A stretch of 64,000 nucleotides of DNA, taken from positions 1 through 64,000 of the forward strand of contig CALRNH020000004.1 in the NCBI GenBank assembly GCA_943369485.1, written 5' to 3'. Positions 43,195-54,498 of the stretch are shown here, piece by piece. The DNA is from ATX-6F1 sp943369485 (GTDB taxonomy: Bacteria > Cyanobacteriota > Cyanobacteriia > PCC-6307 > Cyanobiaceae). Made by a program: the position numbers and the translations under genes. Within the stretch, counting starts at the first letter, position 1; each line of letters begins with the position of its first letter. The notes under the pieces are model-generated. The model had not been told where the DNA came from, ran no database searches, and saw nothing but the letters and a program-made list of their open reading frames with translations.

Positions 43195-43887
43195 TCAGCT
43201 GTTGCCGAAAAACGCCTTCCAGCGCCGTTGCAGCCCGCTCAGGAGGGCCTGGCGTTCGCTGCTGCGCACCAGGTTGGTGGCGGCGAAGCGAGCCAGCCAG
43301 ATCACGCCGGTGAGTTCGAGCAGGCCTGGCACCAGGGGAAGGCTGTCGATCGCCCCCAGCAGGGCGCCGTAGATCCGAAGCACCAGCACCAGGCCCACCA
43401 GGGCCCCCAGGGCCAGCAGGGGGGTGCGCACGCTTTGGAGGGTGCTCTTCAGTTCGCCGCTCTCGAGCCACTGGCGGATCTTGCTGATCAACAGCTCCCA
43501 TTCGCCGCCCCCCTCGCCCGCGGTCGTGGGGTGGGCGGGCACCTCGATGCTGCTGATGAAGGTGGGTTCCACCGCAGCTACCAACTCAGAACTCGGCTCA
43601 CTGACATCAGTGGAGGGCTCCGGACTCGGCTCGGGACTGGGTTCGGGGCTGGGGGGGGCGGGGGTTTCCAGTGTCGCCGCGCTCACCTGGAGGCCGGGGG
43701 ATTCGGCTGAGGGCTCGATCGACGGTTCGCCAGTCGGCTCAGGGGTGGACACGGTGCCGTCATCGGTCGCGCCCAGGGAGAGGCCAGGGCCTGCCGCTTC
43801 GACGGCTTCGATCGGTGGGGTGATCGGCGTTGAGGTGGACGTGGGCGGGTTGGACTCCCCGTTCCCGGGGGCGCTTGATTCGACCAT
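43195..43887 (-). CDS. CAAD-domain (CURT1-like) thylakoid membrane protein
   Basis: The 230-residue protein has a long disordered N-terminal part rich in proline, serine and glutamate with repeated EPS units. The C-terminal CAAD domain follows: an amphipathic helix, then two hydrophobic helices (LLALGALVGLVLVLRIYGAL and LVPGLLELTGVIWLARFAAT) and SSERQALLSGLQRR. This domain is found appended to some cyanobacterial aminoacyl-tRNA synthetases and in CURT1 proteins that bend thylakoid edges. Here it stands alone, so a role in membrane shape or anchoring is likely. Confidence 0.85.
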   Translation of the reverse strand: MVESSAPGNGESNPPTSTSTPITPPIEAVEAAGPGLSLGATDDGTVSTPEPTGEPSIEPSAESPGLQVSAATLETPAPPSPEPSPEPSPEPSTDVSEPSSELVAAVEPTFISSIEVPAHPTTAGEGGGEWELLISKIRQWLESGELKSTLQSVRTPLLALGALVGLVLVLRIYGALLGAIDSLPLVPGLLELTGVIWLARFAATNLVRSSERQALLSGLQRRWKAFFGNS

Positions 43888-43947
43888 CGGTCGCCTGGGA
43901 TGCCATCGCCGGGGAGCTTACGGCGTTTCCTCGCCGGCGCCCGTGGA

Positions 43948-45102
43948 TCAGCTTTCCAGGGGGATCAGGGCCGAGCGTCTGCTCAGCGGCAACGCGGGCA
44001 GCTGCAGCGGGAAGCGGCCCGCCTCCAGCCGTTCGATCAGCTCGGCGGCGATGCCCTCGGCGAGTCGTGGGCTGTGGGCTGGGGCGCAGCTGAGCTGATG
44101 GCCATCCACCTGGATCCGGCCCGTGAGCAGCTGGCTGTAGGGCAGCCCGCCAAAACCGGGTTTGACCCGCCGTGGGATCGAGAAATCCAGCACCGGGGCT
44201 TCCAGTTGGTCGTTTTCCGTTGCCGCCTGCAGCGCCACGGTGGCATTGATCAGCGGGACGGGCGCGGCGATCGCCACCAGCAGGCCGCTGCCGTGGCCCT
44301 CGAAGAAGGTGGGCCGCACCCATTCGCCGCTCAGCTCGTGCAGGTCGGCGCTCACGGCCGCCACGGCGCCGGGCACGCGTGCGTGGCCGCTGGGCAGCCG
44401 CCGGGTGTCCGGCAGATGGCCGCTGCCGGCGCCAGTCACCCAGCCCAGGGCACCGCCCACCAACACCGGCGAGCCTGGCCCCAGTAAGGACAGCCCCGGC
44501 ATGGTCAGACCGATGCTGCCGCTGCCGCCACAGCTGTAGAGGGCGGTGATGTAGGGGCCTAGCAAGGGGCCGAAAGGGCTGCGGGTGAGGCCCTCGGCGC
44601 TGCTCACCGCCACCACCCCGTTCTCCCCGATCGCCCGATGGAGCAGCAGACGGCCGGCACCGATGCCCTCCAGGCTCAGTCGGGTTCCCAGTTCCCGGCG
44701 GGGATGGAGGGCCGTGGCCTCACCGCTGGCCAGCAGTTCCAACTCCTCGCCGGCCAGCAGGGCCGCCAGGACCTGGGCACCGCCCTGACGCTGGGGCTCG
44801 CTCAGCCCACCACCGATCGGCAACAGCAGGTCGGTGCCGCCATGGCCGCCCAGTCCCTCCACGTTGCCAAGCCGGAACTCGCGCACCCGGATCGGCGGGT
44901 CCGTGGGCCCCAGGCTCAGTTGCAGCGTGGCCTGGTCGGTGAATTCCGCATTGCTGGCCACCACCACATCGGTGCTGGCGTAGGCCTGCTCCAGACCCAG
45001 CTCGGCCACCAGGGCCCGGTAGGCGGCCGCAGGACGCACCTTCAGATCGCCGCGGCGTTGGCGCTCCTGGAGTTCGGCTTCCGTGCGGGGCAGCAAAGGC
45101 AT
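43948..45102 (-). CDS. DUF39 / HcyBio-type homocysteine-biosynthesis protein
   Basis: The 384-residue protein follows the DUF39 pattern: STDVVVASNAEFTDQATLQL, DPPIRVREFRLGNVEGLGGH, GGAQVLAALLAGEELELLAS, LHPRRELGTRLSL and a late glycine-rich PVLVGGALGWVTGAGSGH. Members are implicated in homocysteine formation by sulfur incorporation in archaea and some bacteria. A cyanobacterial homologue may be part of sulfur metabolism; hom and sufE elsewhere in the window are thematically related but unlinked. The family call is from memory of the pattern; the exact function is not established here. Confidence 0.6.
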   Translation of the reverse strand: MPLLPRTEAELQERQRRGDLKVRPAAAYRALVAELGLEQAYASTDVVVASNAEFTDQATLQLSLGPTDPPIRVREFRLGNVEGLGGHGGTDLLLPIGGGLSEPQRQGGAQVLAALLAGEELELLASGEATALHPRRELGTRLSLEGIGAGRLLLHRAIGENGVVAVSSAEGLTRSPFGPLLGPYITALYSCGGSGSIGLTMPGLSLLGPGSPVLVGGALGWVTGAGSGHLPDTRRLPSGHARVPGAVAAVSADLHELSGEWVRPTFFEGHGSGLLVAIAAPVPLINATVALQAATENDQLEAPVLDFSIPRRVKPGFGGLPYSQLLTGRIQVDGHQLSCAPAHSPRLAEGIAAELIERLEAGRFPLQLPALPLSRRSALIPLES

Positions 45103-45148
45103 CGGCGCAGGGTTTCGTTAAACTGATCGTTGGTTTAGATGGTCATGC
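45103..45148. promoter_or_regulatory. Short divergent promoter region, DUF39 gene / gyrA
   Basis: Only 46 bases separate the two start codons. The AT-richer centre ttcgttaaactgatcgttgg offers a possible -10 (taaact, 45118-45123) for the plus strand. The promoters must overlap or extend into the coding regions. Confidence 0.35.
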
Positions 45149-47797
45149 ATGGCGGATCCAACCGGTCCCGGCGAATCCGACGGGCGGATCATCCAGACCG
45201 ACCTTCGTATCGAGATGTCGCGCTCCTATCTGGAGTATGCGATGAGTGTGATCGTGGGTCGGGCGCTTCCCGATGCCCGAGACGGCCTCAAACCCGTGCA
45301 TCGCCGCATCCTTTATGCGATGTACGAGCTTGGGCTCACCAGTGATCGGCCCTACCGGAAATGCGCCCGGGTGGTGGGTGAGGTGCTCGGCAAGTACCAC
45401 CCCCATGGCGACACAGCCGTCTACGACGCCCTGGTGCGCATGGCCCAGGACTTCTCGATGAGAATGCCCCTGATCGACGGGCACGGCAATTTCGGCTCGG
45501 TCGACAACGATCCTCCGGCCGCGATGCGGTACACGGAATCGCGCCTGCAGGCGCTCACCACCGACAGCCTGCTTGAAGACATCGAAGCTGAAACAGTCGA
45601 TTACATCGACAACTTCGACGGTTCTCAGCAAGAGCCGACCGTGATGCCGGCGCGGGTGCCCCACCTGCTGCTCAATGGCTCCTCCGGCATTGCCGTGGGG
45701 ATGGCCACGAACATCCCCCCCCACAACCTCACCGAGTTGATCGACGGCCTGCTCGCCCTGATCGAGAATCCCGAGGTTGATGATCGCACCTTGATGGCGA
45801 TCATTCCCGGCCCCGATTTTCCCACCGGCGGCCAGATCCTGGGGCGCCGAGGCATCCGCGAGACCTACTTGAGTGGCCGCGGCTCGGTGACCATGCGTGG
45901 TGTGGCTGCGATCGAAACGCTCGAGGTTCCCGGGCGTCCGGATCGCGATGCGGTGATCATCACCGAACTCCCCTATCAGACCAACAAGGCATCGCTGATC
46001 GAGCGCATCGCTGAGATGGTCAACGACAAAAAACTCGAAGGCATCTCCGACATCCGCGACGAGAGCGACCGCGATGGCATGCGGATTGTGATCGAACTCC
46101 GCCGCGATGCCTACCCCCAGGTGGTGCTCAACAACCTGTTCAAGCTCACGCCACTGCAGAGCAATTTCTCGGCCCACATGCTGGCGTTGGTGAATGGCGA
46201 GCCGGTGCTGCTCACCTTGCGCAAGATGCTCGAGGTGTTCCTCGACTTCCGCATCACCACCATCGAGCGGCGCACGCGCTACTTCCTGCGCAAGGCCGAG
46301 GAGCGCGACCATATCCTGCTGGGCCTGCTGCTCGCCCTTGAGCAACTCGATCCGATCATTGCCCTGATCCGCGCCGCCGCTGACACGGCCACAGCGCGGA
46401 AACTGCTGCAGGAGCGCCACGGCCTCAGCGAGATCCAGGCCGACGCCATCCTGCAGATGCAACTCCGCCGGCTCACGGCCCTTGAGGCCGACAAGATCCG
46501 CCTGGAACATGCGGACCTGGTCGCCAAGATCGCCGACTACAAAGACATCCTTGGCCGCCGCGAACGCGTCCTGGGGCTGATCACCGAGGAACTGGGCCAG
46601 ATCCGCAGCCGCTACGACTCCCCCCGCCGCACGGAGATCCTTGATCTTGAAGGCGGCCTCGAAGACATCGACCTGATCGCCAACGAGCGTTCGGTGGTGC
46701 TGCTCACTGAAAACGGCTATCTCAAGCGCATGCCGGTGAGCGAGTTCGAGGCCACCAGCCGCGGCACCCGCGGCAAGGCCGGCACCAAGAGCCAGGGGGA
46801 GGAGGCGGTGCGGCTGTTCATCAGCTGCAACGACCACGACACCTTGCTGCTGTTCTCCGACCGCGGCGTGGCCTATGCACTGCCCGCCTACCGGGTGCCC
46901 TTTTCCAGTCGTGCCGCCAAGGGCACCCCGATCGTTCAGTTGCTGCCGATCCCGCGCGAGGAGCAGATCACGTCCCTGCTGGCGGTGAGTGCCTTCGAAG
47001 ACAACGTGCAACTGCTGATGCTCACCAGCGGCGGGTACATCAAGCGCACGCGTCTGTCGGCCTTCGCCAACATCCGCTCCAACGGTCTGATCGCCATTGG
47101 TCTTGAGGAGGGCGACGACCTGCGCTGGGTGCGCCTGGCTCTCCCCGGCGACAGCGTGCTGATCGGCTCCTTGAAAGGGATGACGATCCATTTCCGCATC
47201 ACCGACGAAGAATTGCGGCCCCTGGGGCGCACCGCCCGGGGGGTGCGGGCCATGGCCCTGCGGCCGGGTGATGAGCTGGTGAGCATGGACGTACTGCCGG
47301 TGGAACTCGCCGATCAGATTGCCAACAGCGCCTCTGATGCTGGTGATGACGAGGCCGAAGGCGAATCTGAAGAGACCACCGCCAGTGAGGGTCCCTGGGT
47401 GCTGGTGGCCAGCGCCAGTGGCCTCGGCAAGCGTGTGCCGGTGAACCAGTTCCGCTTGCAGAAGCGGGCGGGCCTGGGGCTGCGGGCGATCAAGTTCCGC
47501 CGCGACGGTGATGTGCTGGTGGGGCTCAAGGTGCTGGGGTCCGGTGAGGAGTTGCTGCTGGTGAGTGAGAAGGGCGTGATCGTGCGCATGCAGGCCGATG
47601 CGGTGCCGCAACAGTCGCGGGCGGCCACGGGCGTGCGTCTTCAGCGGCTTGATTCCGGCGACAGACTGTCTGAGGTGGTGCTGGTGCCTCCGGCGGCCGA
47701 GGAAGAGGGCGAAGTGGTCACGGTTGCTGAGGCCACCGATGGCGAGCCCAGTGAGCCCAGCGGCTCCCAGGGCGCTGACCCGCTGCCGGGCTCCTGA
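45149..47797 (+). CDS. gyrA: DNA gyrase subunit A
   Basis: The 882-residue protein has the type IIA topoisomerase breakage-reunion domain (YLEYAMSVIVGRALPDARDG, KYHPHGDTAVYDALVRMAQD) with the catalytic tyrosine Y128 in AMRYTESRL, the coiled-coil tower, and six beta-pinwheel blades at the C terminus. A GyrA-box-like sequence is present as SRGTRGKAG, supporting GyrA rather than ParC, though cyanobacteria also carry a second paralogue. With GyrB it introduces negative supercoils. The acidic insert near residues 727-753 (DDEAEGESEETT) separates two blades. Confidence 0.88.
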   Translation: MADPTGPGESDGRIIQTDLRIEMSRSYLEYAMSVIVGRALPDARDGLKPVHRRILYAMYELGLTSDRPYRKCARVVGEVLGKYHPHGDTAVYDALVRMAQDFSMRMPLIDGHGNFGSVDNDPPAAMRYTESRLQALTTDSLLEDIEAETVDYIDNFDGSQQEPTVMPARVPHLLLNGSSGIAVGMATNIPPHNLTELIDGLLALIENPEVDDRTLMAIIPGPDFPTGGQILGRRGIRETYLSGRGSVTMRGVAAIETLEVPGRPDRDAVIITELPYQTNKASLIERIAEMVNDKKLEGISDIRDESDRDGMRIVIELRRDAYPQVVLNNLFKLTPLQSNFSAHMLALVNGEPVLLTLRKMLEVFLDFRITTIERRTRYFLRKAEERDHILLGLLLALEQLDPIIALIRAAADTATARKLLQERHGLSEIQADAILQMQLRRLTALEADKIRLEHADLVAKIADYKDILGRRERVLGLITEELGQIRSRYDSPRRTEILDLEGGLEDIDLIANERSVVLLTENGYLKRMPVSEFEATSRGTRGKAGTKSQGEEAVRLFISCNDHDTLLLFSDRGVAYALPAYRVPFSSRAAKGTPIVQLLPIPREEQITSLLAVSAFEDNVQLLMLTSGGYIKRTRLSAFANIRSNGLIAIGLEEGDDLRWVRLALPGDSVLIGSLKGMTIHFRITDEELRPLGRTARGVRAMALRPGDELVSMDVLPVELADQIANSASDAGDDEAEGESEETTASEGPWVLVASASGLGKRVPVNQFRLQKRAGLGLRAIKFRRDGDVLVGLKVLGSGEELLLVSEKGVIVRMQADAVPQQSRAATGVRLQRLDSGDRLSEVVLVPPAAEEEGEVVTVAEATDGEPSEPSGSQGADPLPGS

Positions 47798-47808
47798 GCA
47801 GCCCGGCC

Positions 47809-49089
47809 TTGAGCGCGAACGCCCCAGGGGCTCCCGCCACCGACGGCGATTCAGCCGTTGTGGTCGATGTGCTCGTGGTGGGGGCGGGACCGGCGGCCCT
47901 GGCCATTGCCACGGCCCTGCTGGAGCGGGGCGTCACCGTGGCGGCACTGGCGCTCGGGGATCCCAGGGATCCCTGGCCCAACACCTACGGCATCTGGGGT
48001 GAGGAGGTGGACCGGCTGGGGCTGGCCCATCTGCTCGGCCACCGTTGGTCGAACACGCTCAGCTGGTTTGGCGAGACCCCCTGCCCCCATGGCCGCGACT
48101 ACGGCCTGTTCGACAAAGACAAGCTCCAGCGCCACTGGCTGGAGCAGGGTGAGGCGGCTGGGCTGCTCTGGCACCGGGGCCGGGCGGTGGCCATTGACCA
48201 CGCCCGCTGCCGTTCCGTGGTCACTGCCGCAGACGGCGCTCAGCTGGCGGCGCGCCTGGTGGTGGATGCCAGTGGCCACGATCCGGTGTTCGTGCGCAGG
48301 CCCAACGAAGGCCCGGTGGCGGGCCAGGCCGCCTACGGAATCGTTGGGCGCTTTTCGGCGCCGCCTGTGGAGCCGAAGCAGTTTGTGCTGATGGATTTCC
48401 GCACAGGCCACCTCACCCCAGTCGAGCGCCAGGAGCCCCCCACCTTTCTCTATGCGATGGACTATGGCGACGGGGTGTTCTTCGTCGAGGAAACCTCCCT
48501 GGCCCTGGCCCCGCCGCTGCCCTTCGAGCGGCTCAAGGAGCGTCTGCTGCGGCGCCTGGCGGCCCGGGGGGTGGAGGTGCTGGAGGTGCAGCACGAGGAA
48601 CTCTGCCTGTTTCCGATGAATCTGCCCCTGCCGGATCTGCATCAACCGGTGGTCGGCTTCGGTGGGGCGGCCTCGATGGTGCACCCCGCTTCCGGCTACA
48701 TGGTGGGTGCCCTGCTGAGGCGGGCCCCCGAGCTGGCCGAGGCGATCGCCATTGGGCTGGCCGATCCCCAGCGGCCCACCGCTGAGCTGGCACGCCTGGC
48801 CTGGGCGGGCCTCTGGCCCCAGGAGCTACGGCGCAAGCATGCCCTCTACCGCTTCGGGCTTGAGAAGCTGATGCGCTACCCCGAGGGTCAGCTGCGGGCT
48901 TTCTTCGCCACCTTCTTCGCCCTGCCAGCCGAGCAGTGGTATGGCTTTCTCACCAACAGCCTTCCGCTGCCGGCCCTGGTGGCGGCGATGTTGCGCCTGT
49001 TCGCCACCGCCCCGGGTTCCGTGCGCTGGGGGTTGATGGAGGCGAAGGGGCGGGAATGGGCCCTTCTAGGGAGAGTCCTCAACCCGTGA
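47809..49089 (+). CDS. crtL: Lycopene cyclase (CrtL type)
   Basis: The 426-residue protein starts at a TTG eleven bases after gyrA. It has the FAD/NAD-binding VLVVGAGPAALAIATALLE, NTYGIWGEEVDRLGL, VDASGH, MDFRTGHL, YAMDYGDGVFFVEETSLA and GGAASMVHPASGYMVG, all characteristic of CrtL lycopene beta/epsilon cyclases. It closes the ionone rings of carotene in the carotenoid pathway. Beta- and epsilon-cyclases of picocyanobacteria are close paralogues, so the ring specificity is uncertain. Its 3' end overlaps the convergent acyltransferase gene by 24 bases. Confidence 0.92.
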   Translation: MSANAPGAPATDGDSAVVVDVLVVGAGPAALAIATALLERGVTVAALALGDPRDPWPNTYGIWGEEVDRLGLAHLLGHRWSNTLSWFGETPCPHGRDYGLFDKDKLQRHWLEQGEAAGLLWHRGRAVAIDHARCRSVVTAADGAQLAARLVVDASGHDPVFVRRPNEGPVAGQAAYGIVGRFSAPPVEPKQFVLMDFRTGHLTPVERQEPPTFLYAMDYGDGVFFVEETSLALAPPLPFERLKERLLRRLAARGVEVLEVQHEELCLFPMNLPLPDLHQPVVGFGGAASMVHPASGYMVGALLRRAPELAEAIAIGLADPQRPTAELARLAWAGLWPQELRRKHALYRFGLEKLMRYPEGQLRAFFATFFALPAEQWYGFLTNSLPLPALVAAMLRLFATAPGSVRWGLMEAKGREWALLGRVLNP

Positions 49090-50108
49090 ACGATGCCGAG
49101 ATTCCTTGAGCTGGCTCAACAGCCGGTCGTAGAGCCGTTGGCCCAGCCAGGCGGTCGTGATCGCCGCCGGCAAGCAGATGACCAGCAGATAGATCAGTTG
49201 CAGCACGGCGCCTGAGGGAGAGACCAGGGAGGTCAACGCCCAGTAGACCGGCCGGTGGAAGAGATAGAGGAAGTAACTGGAAAGGCTCAGCTGCAGAAGA
49301 TATCCCGGCAGTTGAAGCCTTTTTTCAAAGCTGGAGACGACAAGGAACAGGGCCCATGGTCCGAACAGAGCGAGGGGGAAGATGGCGAGATTCTGTTCGT
49401 TCAAATCCCCATGCCCGAACGACACCACCACCGCAGCGATGCAGGCCGGAATGATGCAGGCCAAGGTACTGATTCTTGTAGGTAAGGGGCCTCCCATTGG
49501 TGTTGTGGATGACCAGTTGGCACTGATCAATCCTGTGACGAAGGCGGGGAAAAAAAAGAACAATCTTGGATCCCAATGAGGGAGCCACCTGGACAGCAGC
49601 ACATTGGCACTGATCAGTATCACCAGTAGGGCAGCGCCTTTCAGCCGTGATGCTTCAGCCCCCGTGCTGTGTTTCAGGAGCAGGAGGAAGGGAGCCAGCA
49701 GGTAGAACACCACCAGAACCTCAACGAACCAGAGGGTTTTCAGATGGTTGCCGACCAGGCTGGAGACCAAGAACACAGCTGGTAGGAGCTGACCACGGTC
49801 GAGCAGGCCGCACAACTCGAACAGCAGCAGGGCCAGCAGGTAAGGGGGGTAAATCCTGATCAGTCGACGTTTGTAGAACTCGGGGATCGATCTCCAGCCT
49901 CTGGCTGAGGTGCTGGATGATCGTCCGATCAGATGGCCGGAGATGAACAGAAACAGCCCGAGGACCACCAGGGTCAGGCGAGACGTCAGATCATTCTTGT
50001 AGCCGTCGATGGCGGGGGCGTAACCGAGCAGGTGCCAGAACCCCACGATGTAGAGGATGCTGACGCTGCGGATCAGGTCGATCCCCTGACGTCTGGCTTG
50101 GCTCGTTC

Positions 50109-50112
<4 letters not shown>
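49066..50112 (-). CDS. Acyltransferase-3 family membrane protein (OafA/YrhL-like)
   Basis: From a TTG at 50112 the protein has 348 residues with about ten transmembrane helices. It begins RRQGIDLIRSVSILYIVGFW-H, the acyltransferase-3 signature with a conserved histidine, and has YKRRLIRIYPPYLLALLLF. Such enzymes transfer acetyl or other acyl groups to surface polysaccharides, lipids or sugars at the inner membrane. The start codon overlaps the ArsS-like gene stop as TTGA. The gene is visibly less GC-rich than its neighbours (A run at 49550-49565), hinting at separate ancestry. Confidence 0.85.
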
Positions 50113-51145
<1,033 letters not shown>

Positions 51146-51146
<1 letters not shown>

Positions 51147-52714
51147 CAGCGGCTGGCCCAGTCGGCGCCGTTGAGCCGCGGGAACAGGCTGTCCTCGGCC
51201 TTCACGGCTTTCAGCCAGTGGGCCGGTGGATCCACACCCCGTTCGATCGCATCCAGCAGCCGCCAGAAGCGATCGAGGTGGCGCTGGATCCGTGTGCGGG
51301 CCAGTTCGGTGGTGGTGCCAGCCCGCAGGATGAAGCTCCAATCCGATGACTGGGCCAGCAGCAGCTCCCGGCCCGCCTGGGCGAGCAGATCCTGCTCGCC
51401 GATGCTGCGCACCCCCCGGTTCACCCGCTCGACCATTGCGCTGGACGCCCGGTGCCATTCCGGCACCACCCAGGCGTTGCTCTCATTGAGCCAGTAGTGG
51501 TGGTAACCCCCCTGGCCCCAGCTCGAGGGGGAGGGGCGGCAGAGCTGCAGATCACTGGAGCGCTCCAGCACCTGACGCAAGGTCACCAGGCCCACGCCGC
51601 TGGCCGGGGCCTGCCGGAACAGCTCCGCGAGGAAGATGGGGCCCTCGTACCACCAGTGGCCGAAGAGCTCGGCGTCAAAGGGGGCCACCAGCAGGGGCGG
51701 CCGTTCCATGGCCTGCCGCAATCCCGCCACCTGTTCGGCGCGTCCGGCCAGATACCGGGCCGCATGTTCGGCCGCCTTGGCTTTGGCGGCGCTGGGTTCG
51801 TAGGGCTGTTTCCGATCGAGCGGACAACCCTGGGCGGTGACCCGGTGCAGCTTGAGCCCCAGGGGCCGGCGGCTGGTGATGCCCTGCTCCGCCAGGGCCC
51901 CGTCGCCCAGGTCCCAGCCCAGGTCCCGGTGGAACTCCCGGTAGTCGCCATCACCCGGGTAGCCGCTGCTGGCGGACCATACCGGCAGGGTTGAATCGCC
52001 GTCACGGGCGAAGAAGGCGACGCCGCCGGGGGAGCAGATGGGGGCATAGACCCCATAGCGCGGGCGGGGCAGGGCGTGCAGCAGGCCGTGGGCATCGAGC
52101 ACGGCGTAGCGCAGGCCGCAGCTGGTGAGCAGCTGGTCGAGACCCTCGTAGTAGGCGCATTCCGGCAACCAGATCCCCTGGGGGCGCGCCCCCAGCAGGC
52201 GCTCGTGTTCCCGCACGGCGTTAAGCAGCTGGGCCCGCACCGCCTCGGGGGTGTGGCGCAGCAGCGGCAGGTAGCCGTGGGTGGCGGCGCAGGTCAGCAG
52301 ATCGAGCACGCCCTGGCGTTGCAGGCGCTGGAATCGCGGCAGCAGGTCGCCTTTGCAGGCGCGCCACTGGCGAAGGCTGCGCTCCAGCTGAGCCGCCAGG
52401 GCACTGGCCGCCTCACGGTGCTGGGCGGGGGCCTGCTTGAGCAACTCCAGCCGTGTTTTCAGCCAGGGGGTGAAGCGCTCGCGCAGGTCGGGGGCAGACA
52501 GCAGGGACAGCAGGGTGGGCGAGAGCCCCAGGCTGAGGCGTGGGGCTTGGGCTCGATCGGCAGCGCTGGCTTCAAGAACCTCCAGCAGAGGCAGGTAGCT
52601 TTCCAGCAGAGCCTGGAAGTACCAGTCTTCCTCCAGGGAGCCTGGCTCACTGGAGCGCACGTAGGGGAGATGGGCGTGGAGGACCAGGGCCAGATCGCCT
52701 GCGGCCATGGACAT
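51146..52714 (-). CDS. GH57 family enzyme (glucan branching-enzyme-like)
   Basis: From the ATG at 52714 the protein has about 520 residues. It starts DLALVLHAHLPYVRSSEP, the GH57/DUF1957 signature, and has IWLPECAYYEGLDQLL with the likely catalytic glutamate, PFDAELFGHWWYEGP and a C-terminal helical DUF1957 domain. This matches the GH57 alpha-1,4-glucan branching enzymes common in cyanobacteria, acting on glycogen, though amylase-like activity is possible. It is the upstream gene of an overlapping three-gene group with arsS and an acyltransferase. It diverges from leuA across about 107 bases. An earlier start at 52732 is possible. Confidence 0.85.
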
Positions 52715-52821
52715 CCGTTGCAGGGTCTGCACTTTAAAGCCGCCGAGGCCGGGGCCAGTTTCTTGGCGCCCACTGGCCCCTAGACTGACTCAACTCATAC
52801 TCACTTCGACTTGTAGCGGTC

Positions 52822-54498
52822 ATGGCTTCCGCTGTTGCCTCCAGCTCCCACGGCCCCACTGGCTTTGCGTCGCCCCGGGCCCGCGATCCAGGTCGGGTGT
52901 TGATCTTCGACACCACCCTGCGCGACGGCGAGCAGTCCCCCGGTGCCAGCCTCAATCTTGAAGAAAAGCTGGCGATCGCCCAGCAGCTGGCCCGCCTCAG
53001 GGTGGACATCATCGAGGCCGGTTTTCCCTTCGCCAGCCCGGGCGATTTCAATGCCGTGCAGCGCATCGCCGCCACCGTCGGCACCCCGGAGGGTCCTGTG
53101 ATCTGCGGCCTGGCCCGGGCCGCCCGTGGCGACATCAAGGCCTGCGCCGACGCCGTGGCCCCGGCCGCCCGCAGGCGCATCCACACCTTCTTGGCCACCA
53201 GCGACATCCACCTGGAGCACAAGCTGCGCAAGAGCCGCGCGGAGGTGCTGGCGATCGTGCCGGAGATGGTGGCCTACGCCCGCTCCCTCGTCGACGACGT
53301 GGAGTTCTCCTGCGAGGACGCCGGCCGCAGCGATCCCGAGTTCATGTACGAGGTGATCGAGGCGGCGATCGCCGCCGGGGCCACCACGATCAACATCCCC
53401 GACACGGTCGGTTACGCCACCCCGGGAGAATTCGGAGCCTTGATCGCCGGCATCGACCGCCATGTGCCCAACATCGGTGGGGCCGTGATCTCCGTCCATG
53501 GTCACAACGACCTGGGGCTGGCGGTCGCCAATTTCCTCGAGGCCGTCAAGAACGGTGCCCGCCAGCTGGAGTGCACGATCAACGGCATTGGCGAGCGGGC
53601 CGGCAACGCCTCGCTCGAGGAGCTGGTGATGGCGCTGCATGTGCGCCGTTCTTACTTCAACCCTTACTTCGGCCGCCCTTCAGACAGCAGCGAACCGCTT
53701 ACGGGCGTGCGCACCGAGGAGATCTACAAGACCTCGCGGCTGGTGTCGAACCTCACCGGCATGGCGGTGCAGCCCAACAAGGCGATCGTGGGTGCCAATG
53801 CCTTCGCCCATGAATCGGGCATCCATCAGGACGGGGTGCTCAAGAACCGCCTCACCTACGAGATCATCGATGCCCGCACCATCGGGCTGGCCGACAACCG
53901 CCTGTCCCTGGGCAAGCTCAGCGGCCGCAGCGCCTTCCGGGCGCGGCTCGAGGAACTCGGCTACAACCTGGAGCGCGGCGACCTCGATGACGCCTTTGCC
54001 CGCTTCAAGGAGCTGGCCGACCGCAAGCGTGAGATCACCGACCGGGACCTCGAAGCGATCGTCAGCGAGCACATCCAGCAGGCCGAGGCGCGATTCACCC
54101 TCAAGCTGGTGCAGGTGAGCACGGGTACCAACCTGCAGCCCACCGCCACCGTCACCCTGATCACCTCCGATGGTGCCGAGCTCACCGAGGCCTCGATCGG
54201 CACCGGGCCTGTGGATGCGGTCTGTCAGGCGCTCAACAACCTGGCGCGGGTTCCCAATGAGCTGGTGGAGTTCTCCGTCAAGAGCGTCACCGAGGGGATC
54301 GATGCCATGGGGGAGGTGACGATCCGCCTGCGGCACCAAGGGGTGCTCTATTCCGGGCACGCGGCCGACACCGACATCGTTGTGGCGGCGGCCCAGGCCT
54401 TCGTGAATGCCCTCAACCGGCTGGTGCAGGGTCAGCAGAACGTGCCGCTCCATCCCCAGAAGGCGCCGTTGCCCGTGGCCGAGCGCCAGGGGGTCTGA
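52822..54498 (+). CDS. leuA: 2-isopropylmalate synthase
   Basis: The 558-residue protein has the DRE-TIM barrel start FDTTLRDGEQSPGASL, metal-binding VHGHNDLGLAVANF, GERAGNASLEELVMAL, HESGIHQDG and the C-terminal LeuA allosteric domain (from about residue 420). It condenses acetyl-CoA with 2-ketoisovalerate in leucine biosynthesis and is normally feedback-inhibited by leucine. The ATG at 52822 follows an AT-richer leader. The stop TGA overlaps the ATG of the ABC permease gene by one base. Confidence 0.97.
   Translation: MASAVASSSHGPTGFASPRARDPGRVLIFDTTLRDGEQSPGASLNLEEKLAIAQQLARLRVDIIEAGFPFASPGDFNAVQRIAATVGTPEGPVICGLARAARGDIKACADAVAPAARRRIHTFLATSDIHLEHKLRKSRAEVLAIVPEMVAYARSLVDDVEFSCEDAGRSDPEFMYEVIEAAIAAGATTINIPDTVGYATPGEFGALIAGIDRHVPNIGGAVISVHGHNDLGLAVANFLEAVKNGARQLECTINGIGERAGNASLEELVMALHVRRSYFNPYFGRPSDSSEPLTGVRTEEIYKTSRLVSNLTGMAVQPNKAIVGANAFAHESGIHQDGVLKNRLTYEIIDARTIGLADNRLSLGKLSGRSAFRARLEELGYNLERGDLDDAFARFKELADRKREITDRDLEAIVSEHIQQAEARFTLKLVQVSTGTNLQPTATVTLITSDGAELTEASIGTGPVDAVCQALNNLARVPNELVEFSVKSVTEGIDAMGEVTIRLRHQGVLYSGHAADTDIVVAAAQAFVNALNRLVQGQQNVPLHPQKAPLPVAERQGV

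Noticed and set aside
45143..47611. 822-codon open frame on the strand opposite gyrA
   Set aside because: It mirrors gyrA codon by codon in a GC-rich genome and has a histidine/glutamine-rich, non-protein-like composition.
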